Assembly (NCBI GenBank): GCA_963808455.1
Contig: CAWEHT010000155.1
Coordinates: 1 to 57,521 of the forward strand
Reading direction: 5' to 3'
DNA length: 57,521 nucleotides
From: CAWEHT01 sp963808455
GTDB lineage: Bacteria > Chloroflexota > Anaerolineae > CG2-30-64-16
How positions within the stretch are numbered: position 1 is the stretch's first letter; each line of letters begins with the position of its first letter. Positions 28,166-36,984 of the stretch are shown in pieces. The position numbers and the translations under genes are program-made. The notes under the pieces are model-generated. The model was not told the DNA's origin and did not search any database. It saw only the letters and a list, made by a program, of their open reading frames with translations.

Positions 28166-31100
28166 TTACTGCGCCGGCGTGGCTGTTGGCGTCGGCGTTG
28201 GCGTCGGCGTGGCCGGGGGCTTGTGCTTGACGATGATCGTCACTGGATCGCTCTGGGTCGAATTGCCGGCCTTGTTGAACGCCTTCACCGTGATGGTATG
28301 GGTCTCGGGGCCATCGCCGGCCATCGTGATCGTCCAGGCGATGCTGTAGGGCGCGAGGGTCGTCTCGCCGATCAGCTTGCCGTCGAGATAGAACTCCACC
28401 CTGTCCATCGCCCAGGTGTCCTGGGCGTCGGCCGTGATGTTGACGACCTCGTCCTCTTCCATCACGTATTCGGGGTCTTTGCCCGAGGCGTCCTTCTCCG
28501 GGTGAATGATCTTCACCTTGGGCGCCGCATTGTTGACGACCACCTGGATATTCGTGGTTTCGACGCTGCCATCGTTCTTCATCACCGTCAGTCGCAGGTG
28601 ATAGAGCCCGTCAAAGCCCGTCGTATTCCATATTTCCAGCAGGCCGTTGGTCACCTGGTTGTTGTGTGTGCCGCCGACTGGCGTCCATTCGTCGGGTTTG
28701 CTCTGCGACGCCACCTCCAGCTTGTAAGCGTGGAAGTTGGCACCGCGCGCCGTGCCCGTGATCGGCACGGTCCCGCGCACCGAGCCGCCCATGATCGGTC
28801 CGGTGATCGCCACGTCGCCGGTCGAGGCCGCCACCGCGCTGCACGGGCCATCCTCATCTGTGGGCGGCTGCGGCAAGTCCTTTTGGGTGCGGACCCAGTC
28901 GGCCGCGTTGGAAGGAAAGATCTGGTAGACCTTGCGCACGACCGCGTCCGGCGGCGTGCAGGGCGATGCCAGCTTACCGTTGTTTTTGTTGATCTCAAAG
29001 GCCTGGAACATGTCATCTTTCTGCGTTGGCACGTGGCCGGTCAGGAAGATGTCGTCGGTCGTCTGCGGGCAGTCAGGGGTTGGCAGCAGGCCCGACGGGA
29101 CGCAGACGGTGGCGTGCTGGATGCCGGGCGGTTCTTGCCAGGTCTGCACCGGTTGGCCGGCCATCGCCTTTAGCATGATGGCGTGCCAGATCGGCGCCGC
29201 GCCCAGGGAGCCCGTCGATTGGGCCATCGGGTGATCGTCGCTGTTCCCCGTCCATACCCCTACCACGAGCTGTGGCGTGTAGCCCAGCGTCCAATCATCC
29301 TTGTAGTCGTTGGTCGTGCCGGTCTTGGCGGCCACCGGCCGGTCGGGCAGAACGAGGTAATCGGCGTACGAGCCGAAGGCGACCGGGCGAGGGCTGGGGT
29401 CGCTCAGCACATTGTCGAGCATGTAGACGGGCGCCGGATCGAACACGCGCTCGGTGGTCGGCTTATCGTAGCGCTCGAGGGTGTTGCCGTCCTTATCGCG
29501 CACCTCGAGCACGAAGACCGGGTCGAGGTTGCGGTAGCCAGGGCGCTTCTGGTCGTCTGGAACGGGCTGACCGGCCATGATGCCACCGTTGGCGAAAACG
29601 CTGTAAGCATAGGTGTGGTCCAACAGCGTGATCTCGCCGCCGCCCAGCGTCAGCGCCAGGCCATAGTAGCTGAGCTCCTTGTCGAGGCTGCTGACCCCGG
29701 CTTTGCGGGCAGTCCGGATGACGTTGCCTACGCCGACCTGGCTCATCAGCCAGACGGCGGGGATGTTGTAGGAGCGTTGCAGCGCCCAGCGCAGTAGCTG
29801 CGGCCCATGGTAGGTGCGATCGTAGTTCTCGGGCACGTAAGGCCCGTTGATCGCGTCGGGAAACACTGTGCGAACGTCCATCACAAAGGTCGAAGGTGAA
29901 TAATTGCCCGACTCGAAAGCCGTCAGGTAGGTGTAAGGCTTGAACGAGGAGCCGGGTTGCCGCGGCGAGACGGCGACGTTGACCTGGCCGTCGATACTAT
30001 CGTCAAAATAGTCCAGGCTGCCGACCATGGCGAGCACCTCGCCGGTCGGCGGGCGGATGGCAACCACGGCCGCGTTGGTCATCTGATGATCGTACTGCTG
30101 GCCCGGAGATTGTAGTTGCGGGATGACCGGCAGGTTCTGCAGGCCTCCCTGGCACGCCTTGGGCTGCTTCATCTGCACGGCGGCGATGTGGCTGCGCGCT
30201 ACGCATTCCGCATACGCCTGCAGGTTCCAGTCCAGCGTCGTATAGACCTGTAGGCCGTTCTCCCAGATGTAATAGGGGTCTTCGGCAGTGTTGTACTGTT
30301 CCTCGATCTGGTTCAGGACATAGAGCGCGAAATGCGGCGCGTCGGGCGGGATCTGATAGCGCTGCTCGGCGCTTTCCCGCGTGTATTGCCACAGCGTTGT
30401 GGGCAGTTTCTTGGCGGCATCGGCCTCGGCCTGGGTGAGCATGCCGGCCTTGACCATCGCATTGAGCGCCCGGGCAGTGGCCGGCCGGTCGCCCGTCGCC
30501 ACCAGCGGCAGATCCTGGTCTGTCAGGAAGCCCTGGCCAACGAGGTCGTTGAGCAAAGGTGTGTTGAAATAGCGGGTGGCCTTCTGTGCCTGGGCGTCCG
30601 TGATGTAGCCGGCATCCACCATCGCCTGAAGCACGGCGCGCTGGCGACGATAGGCGTCGGCGGGTGCCTGCAGGGGATTCAAGCCCGGATACTCCGGGAT
30701 GGCCGCCAGCACGGCGACCTCGTCCAGGCCCAGTTCAGACACCGGCTTGTTGTAATAGACCTGGGAGGCGGCCTCGATGCCATAGGCCGCGTTGCCGTAG
30801 GAGATCAGGTTGAGATACCATTCCAGGATCTGGTCCTTGCCCTGCTTGCCCGGGTATTTGCGGGTGATATCCAGGGCCATGATCACTTCCCGGATCTTGC
30901 GGGAAACCAGGGGGCGGTAGCGGTCCTTGGGGTCGATCAAGGTGAGCTTGACCAGCTGCTGGGTGATGGAGCTGCCGCCTTGCACGGCGTTGCCGCGCAG
31001 ATCATTGACGAGGGCGCGTCCAAGGCCGCTGAAGTTCACACCGAGATTGGTGTAGAAGTTGCGGTCTTCGAGGGCAATGGTCGCCTCACGCGCCAGGATA

Positions 31101-31437
31101 GGTATCTGATCGATGGTCAGATAGGTGCGGTCGCCTCGGTAAGGACGGGGATCGATGGATTCGTAGAGCAGATGCTGGCCTGTGCGATCGTAGAATCTTG
31201 ACGGTCTGGTACGTGGATTGTTGGGTCTGGATGGCACTGGGGTCAGGCAAGCCCTGCCGCGAAATAGGCATACACACCGGCGAGCGAGGCAGTGGCGCCA
31301 AAAAAGAGGAAGCCAACAAAGGCCAGGATCGCCAGCAAACAACCGGCCCCCAACCGAAGGGTCCATTTTCCGATGTGCGGCCCAGAAGTTGCGCGTCGTT
31401 GGCGACGCCTGCGCTGGATCAATTCACTGCGATTCAT
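28166..31437 (-). CDS. Class A penicillin-binding protein (GT51 + transpeptidase) with Ig-like C-terminal extension
   Basis: The start is inferred as ATG 31437 (MNRSELIQRRRRQRRATSG): cytoplasmic basic tail, then one membrane helix (LGAGCLLAILAFVGFLFFG). Two indels near 31250 and 31210 break the short segment that follows (LPDPSAIQTQQSTYQT), after which the reading runs unbroken. The glycosyltransferase domain has EDRNFYTNLGVNF, VQGGSSITQQLVKLTL and RKIREVIMALDITRKY. The transpeptidase domain has SPRQPGSSFKPYTYL (nucleophile Ser), LQRSYNIPAVW (SxN) and AAKTGTTNDYKDDWTLGY (KTG). Roughly 350 C-terminal residues include Ig-like segments and a PTPTPTPTATPAQ tail. It polymerises and cross-links peptidoglycan. 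It heads the surE/PH/GT2 run. Confidence 0.93.
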
Positions 31438-31619
31438 AGGGTCACAAGGCATGTTAGCAGAAGAAGGCAGGCTTGGCAAACGAGCACGCCGGCGTGCTTG
31501 TTTCGGGCAGTTGGCGCGCGACCTGCCGACGCGATCCGGACGCCACACCCCCAGAGTTTCGTGCGACGGCCTCGAGCGGCCAGGCAGGGAGCGTGGTATA
31601 ATGCACACGAGGTTTGACG

Positions 31620-32123
31620 ATGTCAAGGCTGGATGTCGAAGGTCTCAAGCGGCGCATCAGCGACGCCGCCCTCGGGCAGGGGCAAGTGCGCCTGGTCTAT
31701 CTTTTCGGGTCGCTGGCCGGCGGCCAGGTCGGGCCGCTGAGCGATGCTGACCTGGCTGTGCTGCTCGCTCCTGGCGCGCCGGTGGCACGCAGCCGGTCGC
31801 AGCTTGCAAGCCTCTTTTCCGCCGGGCTCGAGGGCGTTGCCGTCGATCTGGTCATCCTCAACCGGGCGCCCGTCGAGTTGGCGTACGCCGTCATTGCTCA
31901 AGGCGAGATCCTCTTCCAGCGTGATCCGGCAGAGCGCGTCGAGTACGAGGCGGACGTGCTGAGCCGCTACGGGGACTTCTTGCCTTTTTTGCGGATCCAG
32001 CGACAGGCCATCCTGGAAGGAACGGGGCATGAGCGTCGAGTTCGCCGGCATCGAGAGGCGCTTGGACGAACTGAGCGAGCGCTTGCTGCGCCTGGTGCCG
32101 CTGAGCGAGAGACCGCGGACTGA
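31620..32123 (+). CDS. MntA-like minimal nucleotidyltransferase antitoxin
   Basis: The start is ATG 31620 (MSRLDVEGLKRRISDAAL). The nucleotidyltransferase motif reads VYLFGSLAGGQVGPLSDADL, i.e. GSxxxxx-(9)-SDxDLAVLL with its catalytic Asp pair, followed by GVAVDLVILNRAPVELAYAV with the third Asp. The ending EYEADVLSRYGDFLPFLRI is typical of MntA, which AMPylates and neutralises HepT. The frame continues past the HepT-like start and ends at 32123, overlapping it by 95 nt, so an indel may lie near the natural C-terminus (~138 residues). The partner is truncated, leaving this antitoxin without a functional toxin here. Confidence 0.78.
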   Translation: MSRLDVEGLKRRISDAALGQGQVRLVYLFGSLAGGQVGPLSDADLAVLLAPGAPVARSRSQLASLFSAGLEGVAVDLVILNRAPVELAYAVIAQGEILFQRDPAERVEYEADVLSRYGDFLPFLRIQRQAILEGTGHERRVRRHREALGRTERALAAPGAAERETAD

Positions 32124-32170
32124 TTTCGAGCGCGAGCCTTATCTGCGCGATATCGTCGAGCGCAATGGAG
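32029..32170 (+). pseudogene. Truncated HepT-like HEPN toxin
   Basis: The frame begins ATG 32029 (MSVEFAGIERRLDELSERLL) and continues DFEREPYLRDIVERN, the first two helices of HepT RNases. In intact HepT this is followed by a helix LQVAIxACLDI and the RxxxxHxY catalytic motif. Here homology stops at about 32165 and unrelated sequence follows, so the toxin has lost its catalytic part. Confidence 0.65.
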
Positions 32171-32467
32171 AACGGCGTTTGTGTCTATATCGGCTATTAC
32201 GGGCCGCGGGAAATCAAGTATTCAGGGAGCGGCGGCGCAGGCAACGGTAACTGGGGTTTTGCTCCCTGTAGCTACCCACAAGCCTGCACCGGCGAATACG
32301 ATATCTACGTCGTAGCATGCCCTCCCAACGTACCGACGTACGGACTGAGCCTTGATCCAAGCGGTACCCCGCCGCCACCGGCCAAATCGCAGGAATGGAA
32401 CGCGGACGTCACTAACAAATGTGCTGCCGGGCAGTGGACGGGCATTGTCTTCAGAGGTACCCATTGA
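32165..32467 (+). pseudogene. C-terminal fragment of an unidentified exported protein
   Basis: Immediately after the HepT truncation point an open frame reads NGVCVYIGYYGPREIKYSGS, WGFAPCSYPQACTGEYDIY, ATGT-free Pro-rich SLDPSGTPPPPAKSQEW and ends NKCAAGQWTGIVFRGTH. The aromatic, Cys-containing and Pro-rich composition looks extracellular, but there is no signal peptide and no ribosome site. The junction with hepT suggests it was fused here by a deletion or insertion. No family is recognised. Confidence 0.4.
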
Positions 32468-32578
32468 CCACGGTGGGCGCGTGCCCTACGCCGGGCCTTC
32501 AGCTGAAGGCTGCCGGGACCGGCAGGCCGGCGAGCCGCCCACCAACGGGAACACAGGGGCGCAGCTCGGATGGAGGGA

Positions 32579-33375
32579 TTACGTTAGCTTTGAGAGGATG
32601 AGCAGGTGGCTCAGCCCGAAGGCCTGCAGGGGCGTATGCTCCAGGGCATACAGCACGCGGCGCAAGGCCTGGCCCAGGGCGGGGCGGCTGGCGACGACGT
32701 TGTCGAAGCCCGGGTAGATCACGCTGTGGTGCACGAGCTGCACGGGCTGGTCGGCGAAGAGCGCCATCAGGCTGCGGCCGGTGTAGGCGCGGACGTGCGG
32801 CGCCAGGCGGTCGCGGAGGGCATCGGGCAGCCAGTTGATGAACGGGGTATTGCCGAAGTGATAGCGCCCGCGCCAGTAGTGGCCGTGCGTCTCGAACGGG
32901 TAGCGCCGGTTGGGGGCAAAGATCACGATCTTGCCACCGGGCGCGGCGACGCGCACCATCTCGCGGGCGGCGGCCCGATCGTCTCGCACGTGCTCGATGA
33001 CCTCGTGCGAGAAGACTACGTCAAAGCTGCCGTCGCCGAAAGGCAGCTCCTCGACCGGCGCCACGACGATGCGTGGCCGGGACGGCGCTGGCCTGTTCCC
33101 TATTTCCTTATTGCCCATTCCCTCGTGTGCCTGCGCGGCCGCGGCGAAATCGATCTCGATGCCGGTCACGAGCGCGCCGCAGCGGCAGAATTGCGACGTG
33201 TAAGCGCCGACGCCGCAACCGGCGTCCAGGATGCGCGCGTGCCCTCGAGGCGTACATGGCCCCTGACCAGGGCCAGCCGGCGCTCCTGCCCGGCGCGCCA
33301 GACGTACGACGGGTGGCCCAGCCGGGCCGCGTCCTCGGCGCCGCGCCGGAAAGTTATCCCTTCCTGTTTCTGCAA
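32579..33375 (-). CDS. Class I SAM-dependent methyltransferase (frameshifted)
   Basis: The N-terminal frame reads GITFRRGAEDAARLGHPSYV, then after an indel near 33240 the SAM-binding core follows: ARILDAGCGVGAYTSQF (motif I), LVTGIEIDFAAAAQA (acidic ribose contact), VEELPFGDGSFDVVFSHEVI (motif II and post-motif), APGGKIVIFAPNRRYPF (motif III). The C-terminal part, with YPGFDNVVASRPALGQALRR, resembles Methyltransf_11 proteins acting on polyprenyl or sugar substrates. The stop is TAA 32579-32581. No ATG is near the 5' end; TTG 33375 or a start slightly upstream is likely. It follows the HEPN gene by about 30 nt. Confidence 0.75.
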
Positions 33376-33404
33376 GTCGTCCTCTGCCGTTCCTGGCGTT
33401 TCAA

Positions 33405-33842
33405 TCAGCCAGGCTGGCCGGGCTGGGGATAGGCATCCAGCCAGCGCCGGCTTTGATCGAGAAGGTAGGCTGCGTGTACGATAGCACCCTCGGCATCCGG
33501 CCGAAAGTAGCTTTGCCCGGGCGTCAGGTCAGGCAGCCCGTTGGGGTAGCGGGTAGGGATGTAGAATCTGTCCAGGGCGGCTGCCTTCTCAACCCAATCT
33601 GGAAGATTGGGCAGACCTGGGCGGCCGGGGAACTCCGTGACCAGCTTCTGCAGAGAATGACCCCAGGGCTCCTCACCGATCAGGTACCACAACGCCTTGA
33701 CAGCCTTCTCGCCGGCCTGTTCGGCGATAAAGCAGGCGTGCGCGTAAAATTCCGCATCGAGCAGCGTCCTGGCGGCGCGCAAGTCGTCTGAAGCTGTGAC
33801 AAGCCAGCGCTCGGCGGTATAACGGTCTTCAGTCTGACTCAT
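33405..33842 (-). CDS. HEPN-domain protein
   Basis: The start is ATG 33842 (MSQTEDRYTAERWLVTASDD), overlapping the nucleotidyltransferase stop by 14 nt. The helical bundle reads WLVTASDDLRAARTLLDAEF, YAHACFIAEQAGEKAVKALW, LIGEEPWGHSLQKL and then LDRFYIPTRYPNGLPD. The AxxxAxQAxEKxxKAL-x(n)-GHxL pattern is the classical HEPN domain (145 residues). Paired with an MNT nucleotidyltransferase it forms a toxin-antitoxin-like or nucleotide-modification module. The Rx4-6H RNase motif is not obvious, so it may not be a nuclease. Confidence 0.85.
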   Translation of the reverse strand: MSQTEDRYTAERWLVTASDDLRAARTLLDAEFYAHACFIAEQAGEKAVKALWYLIGEEPWGHSLQKLVTEFPGRPGLPNLPDWVEKAAALDRFYIPTRYPNGLPDLTPGQSYFRPDAEGAIVHAAYLLDQSRRWLDAYPQPGQPG

Positions 33843-34159
33843 ACAGCACGATCCCCTCGCGCAGCGCTCGGGCCACAAAGTGGCGCTGGCGCATCTGCTC
33901 GAACTCCTCAGGTGTGTAGATCAGGGCTTCGACCGCGATCCCCGGCAACGCCAGGTTGAGCTCGCGGAGAAGGCCTTCATAGCGCTCCAAGAAACGTTTC
34001 GCTGTGTGTTGCACCAGGATGAGGTCGGCGTCGCTGTGCCTCGAAGCTTCGCCACGAGCCCGGGAGCCGAACAGGACGGCTTTGAGGAATCCCATGCCGG
34101 CGAAAAACCGGCTCCAGGCTCTGCCGGATCGACTCGACTGTCATTTGCTCTGTGGCCAT
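33829..34159 (-). CDS. MNT-type nucleotidyltransferase, HEPN partner (frameshifted)
   Basis: The likely start is ATG 34159 (MATEQMTVESIRQSLEPVFR). After an indel near 34090 the second frame reads FLKAVLFGSRARGEASRHSD, ADLILVQHTAKRFLERYEG, giving the GSxxxGxxxxxSDxDL nucleotidyltransferase motif. VEALIYTPEEFEQM supplies the later acidic strand. It ends ALREGIVLYESD. About 108 residues, the standard MNT size. It overlaps the HEPN gene, the usual order for these pairs. Confidence 0.8.
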
Positions 34160-34440
34160 TCACGTCCCCCGGCGCCTACCGCGGCCTCCAACCCTGGCAC
34201 CACTTGCCTTCCCTTTGATTATCCATGGAAGGGCCGGATGGAGCAAGCGCGCCCATGCTCATAGACGAAGCAGGTGAAAGCCGCATAATGACCAACTGGG
34301 CCGAGCGACTGTCCCAACCCTAGCGATCAGGTCGCGTTGGGGTTGGCGTGCTTGCCATAATATTCGTGCTTGTCCGTCAGCGAGGCCAGGGGATCAGGAC
34401 GGAGGACGCCAAGCGCGACTTTGACAAGCAACTCGAGGGG
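34160..34440. other. Intergenic spacer, no gene seen
   Basis: No conserved open frame, clear terminator or promoter is visible between the divergent MNT and YefM genes. The 3' part (34400-34440) becomes more AT-rich as the yefM control region approaches. Confidence 0.4.
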
Positions 34441-34442
34441 AA

Positions 34443-34459
34443 GTACAGTAATGCTGTAC
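34443..34459 (+). promoter_or_regulatory. Putative YefM operator (GTACAG / CTGTAC inverted repeat)
   Basis: GTACAG (34443-34448) and CTGTAC (34454-34459, within TGTACA) form a 6-bp inverted repeat with a 5-nt spacer, 20-36 nt before the yefM start. YefM antitoxins of the E. coli type recognise TGTACA-core palindromes in their own operator, so autoregulation is expected. Confidence 0.55.
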
Positions 34460-34478
34460 ATATGTGAGGAGATGCGAT

Positions 34479-34761
34479 ATGACCATTCACACGACTTACA
34501 CCGCCTTGCGGCGAAGCCTGGCTTCCTTTCTTGATAGCGTGACCGATGGCAACGAGGTTGTCATCGTTAAACGACAGCGGGCGCCGCGCCATCGCTCTCA
34601 TCCCTGCTGACGAACTGGCCAGTCTTGAAGAGACCGCGCACCTGCTGCGCTCACCCGCCAACGCCGAACGACTGCTGGCTGCCTACACACGTGCTGTCGC
34701 TCAGGAGGGGATGCCTCAAACTCTAGACGAGCTCAAGCGTGAGGTGGGATTTGAGCCCTGA
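34479..34761 (+). CDS. yefM: YefM/Phd-family antitoxin (frameshifted)
   Basis: The start is ATG 34479 (MTIHTTYTALRRSLASFLDS) after GAGGAG. DGNEVVIVKRQR is followed by an indel near 34580. The second frame continues AIALIPADELASLEETAHLL, RSPANAERLLAAYTRA and TLDELKREVGFEP. The N-terminal DNA-binding fold with T-x-LRxxLxxxLDxVxxxxExVxxxR and the C-terminal toxin-binding helices (AxxLxxLEETxHLLxSPxNAxRL) match YefM. It overlaps yoeB by 23 nt, so the pair is translationally coupled. Confidence 0.85.
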
Positions 34762-35020
34762 GCGCTATCTGGCCGTCTTCCAACCCGAATTCTTGGAGGA
34801 CCTGCGCTATTGGGTCCAGGCGGAATATAAGGTGGCGTTGCGGGCCTTTGACCTGGTCGAGGCCATCCTGCGAGACCCGTTCCAGGGTGTCGGCAAGCCC
34901 GAGCCCCTCAAGCGTACACTGCCGGGCACCTGGTCTCGTCGCCTGACCGAGGAACACCGCCTGGTGTACCTCGTCAGCGGCAATCGTATCGACTTTCTCC
35001 AGTGCCGCTACCATTATTGA
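34739..35020 (+). CDS. yoeB: YoeB/Txe-family ribosome-dependent mRNA interferase toxin
   Basis: The start is GTG 34739 within the end of yefM. The 93-residue RelE-fold toxin reads FQPEFLEDLRYWVQAEYKVA, LRAFDLVEAILRDPFQGVGK, PEPLKRTLPGTWSRRLTEEH and RLVYLVSGNRIDFLQCRYHY. The invariant features are present: the E and R of the active site (GKPEPLK region, WSRRL, EHRLVY) and the terminal CxYHY with the catalytic His. The gene is intact and its activity would depend on YefM for control. Confidence 0.9.
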   Translation: MRWDLSPERYLAVFQPEFLEDLRYWVQAEYKVALRAFDLVEAILRDPFQGVGKPEPLKRTLPGTWSRRLTEEHRLVYLVSGNRIDFLQCRYHY

Positions 35021-35133
35021 TCGCCCTTCAGCCTTGCGGCTGGCCCGCCGCGGCGCCTGGGGCGAGGTCGCTGGCGCCTTCGGCTGCAGCCAGTGCGCCA
35101 GCGCCGCAATCTTGCCCTTGGATCGACTCCTGG

Positions 35134-35619
35134 TTACGTCTTCAGATCGATCTCCAGCTTGTAGCCAAACCGCACGGTGTTGTCCGTAAGGCGCAGCCAA
35201 TCAGGGCGCAGCACGTAGAAGCGCGCCCGGGCCAGCGGCCCGGCGAGCACTTCCGGCCCCTGGCTCCCCGCCAGCAAGGCCCCGACAAAGGCGTATTTCC
35301 GGCCGTAGACGGCAGCGGCGTGCGGCAGCTCGCCTGCGGGCACACGGGCGGCCCGGCCGCGCACCTGCAGGCCCTGGATCGACTGCCAATCCTGCCCGTC
35401 GCTCTGGATCGTCGCCGCCACATCCGGGCCGGCCGCCAGGTTCTGCCCGTGCCGGGTGCGCTCCTCGGACAGAAAGTAGAGGTTGAGCCGCTCGTCATGG
35501 GCGTAGAAGACGGCCGCCGCCCACGGCCGGCCCAGCCCGTCCACGGTGGCCAGCGCCAGCGTCGAATGGGCTGCCAGAAAATCGGCGATGCGGGCCAGCG
35601 CGGCCGGGTCGGCCATCAT
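35134..35619 (-). CDS. Pyridoxamine 5'-phosphate oxidase-fold (FMN-binding) protein
   Basis: The 161-residue split-barrel protein starts at ATG 35619, overlapping the ubiX stop (ATGA), or at ATG 35616. Strands read FLAAHSTLALATVDGLGRPW, AAAVFYAHDERLNLYFLSEE, RTRHGQNLAAGPDVAATIQS and IQGLQVRGRAARVP. This is the FMN-binding PPOX family fold. F420-dependent versions exist, but the cofactor cannot be chosen from the sequence. It is the last gene of the quinone cluster, suggesting a redox step or flavin handling there (inference). Confidence 0.85.
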   Translation of the reverse strand: MMADPAALARIADFLAAHSTLALATVDGLGRPWAAAVFYAHDERLNLYFLSEERTRHGQNLAAGPDVAATIQSDGQDWQSIQGLQVRGRAARVPAGELPHAAAVYGRKYAFVGALLAGSQGPEVLAGPLARARFYVLRPDWLRLTDNTVRFGYKLEIDLKT

Positions 35620-36213
35620 TCAGCCGTCTTTTTCCTGGGGATGCCGAGCCAGCGATAATACAGGTCGTTCTCGAAACCCAGGCGGGCCAGCATCCGCCCC
35701 ACCAGACCGTTGACGATGTCGTCGATGGTGCGGGGCCGGCTATAGAACGCCGGCACCGGCGGGAAGATGATGCAACCGATGCGGGCCGCCTGCGCCATCA
35801 GCTCGATGTGGCCGAGATGCAGCGGCGTCTCGCGCACGACCAGCACGAGCGGGCGCCCTTCCTTGAGCTGGACGTCCGCCGCGCGTGCGATCAGGTCGTC
35901 GGCGTAGCTGTTGGCGATCGCCGACAGCGACTTGATGCTGCATGGGACGACGATCATGCCGGCGGTCGGGAATGAGCCGCTGGCGATGGCCGCGCCGATA
36001 TCGTTCGGCCGGTAGGACGTGGAGGCCAGAGCCTCGACATCGCGAGGGGCCCAGTCGGTTTCCTCGACCATGGTAATGCGCGCGGCCGGGCTCAGCACCA
36101 GGTGCGTCTCCACGTCCGCCGTCGAGCGCAAGACCTCCAGCAGCCTGATGCCGTAGAATCTGGCCCGATGCACCCGTCATCCCGACCACCAGGCGCTTTG
36201 CCGGCTCTCCCAT
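35616..36213 (-). CDS. ubiX: UbiX-like flavin prenyltransferase (frameshifted)
   Basis: The start is ATG 36213 (MGEPAKRLVVGMTGASG), directly after the ubiE stop. The Rossmann TGASG phosphate/FMN loop is followed by an indel near 36167. The second frame continues FYGIRLLEVLRSTADVETHL, VEALASTSYRPNDIGAAIAS, AGMIVVPCSIKSLSAIANSY and PLHLGHIELMAQAARIG. The (S/T)-F-x-T-AGM-(I/V)-(I/V)-x-P-C-S-(M/I)-K-(S/T) signature and RETPLH are diagnostic. The enzyme makes prenylated FMN, the cofactor of UbiD-type decarboxylases; a ubiD is 4.2 kb upstream in the same run. Confidence 0.93.
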
Positions 36214-36984
36214 CTACTTTACCCCCCAGTGCAATGCCACCGTCCCCATCATCGCCAGCCGATAGCGCACGTCGCGCAGGCCGGATCTCTCCATGATCCG
36301 CCGCAAGGCAGCCGGGTCCGGGAAGGCCCTGGTGGACTGCGGCAGATAGGTGTACGCCTCGCGCTGCCCGCTGAGCAGGCCGCCGATCAGGGGCACGGCG
36401 CCGAAGAAGTACAGATCGAAGAACCGGCGAAAGAGCCGCCCCGCAGGGCGCGTGATCTCGAGACAGACCACGCGCCCGCCCGGGCGGGCCACGCGGGCCT
36501 GTTCGGCGAAGGCGGCCGCGATATCCACTACGTTGCGCATCATGAAGCCGGAGCAGACGGCATCGAAAGTGCCGTCGGGGAACGGCAGCGCCAGCGCATC
36601 GCCTTCGCTGAGAGGAAAAGCGAGCCCAGGGTGCTTGCTGCGCCCGCGCAGCATCATCGCCCGCGCCAGATCGAGGCCCACCACCCGCGCCGGGCCTGTC
36701 CCCGGAGGGCCGGCGGGAGCGCGCCGCAGGGCTTCGAAGGCGAGGTCGCCGGTCCCGGTCGCCACGTCCAACAGCCTCCCGCCGGGGGGCAACGCGCACA
36801 GGGCCACGACCGCCCGCCGCCAGGCCTGGTCGCGGCCGAAGGTCATCAGCCGGTTCATCAGGTCGTAGCGCGGCGCGATCGCCGTAAACATACGACGGAC
36901 GTAGTCCCGCTTCTCGGGCGGCGGCGGCAGCACGCTCCTGGGGTCTTCCACTTTCGGCTCACCTACCCACGGATGAACATCCAC
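36214..36984 (-). CDS. ubiE: UbiE/MenG-type quinone C-methyltransferase
   Basis: The 256-residue protein has a possible ATG at 36984; a later start near the KVEDPRSVLPPPPEKRDYVR stretch is possible because the 5' end overlaps the permease gene by 22 nt. FTAIAPRYDLMNRLMTFGRD is the UbiE opening (YDxxNxxxSxGxxxxWRR). Then GGRLLDVATGTGDLAFEALR (SAM motif I), DALALPFPDGTFDAVCSGF, MMRNVVDIAAAFAEQARVAR and PGGRVVCLEITRP. It methylates demethylmenaquinone or a related ring using SAM. Intact. Confidence 0.92.
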   Translation of the reverse strand: MDVHPWVGEPKVEDPRSVLPPPPEKRDYVRRMFTAIAPRYDLMNRLMTFGRDQAWRRAVVALCALPPGGRLLDVATGTGDLAFEALRRAPAGPPGTGPARVVGLDLARAMMLRGRSKHPGLAFPLSEGDALALPFPDGTFDAVCSGFMMRNVVDIAAAFAEQARVARPGGRVVCLEITRPAGRLFRRFFDLYFFGAVPLIGGLLSGQREAYTYLPQSTRAFPDPAALRRIMERSGLRDVRYRLAMMGTVALHWGVK

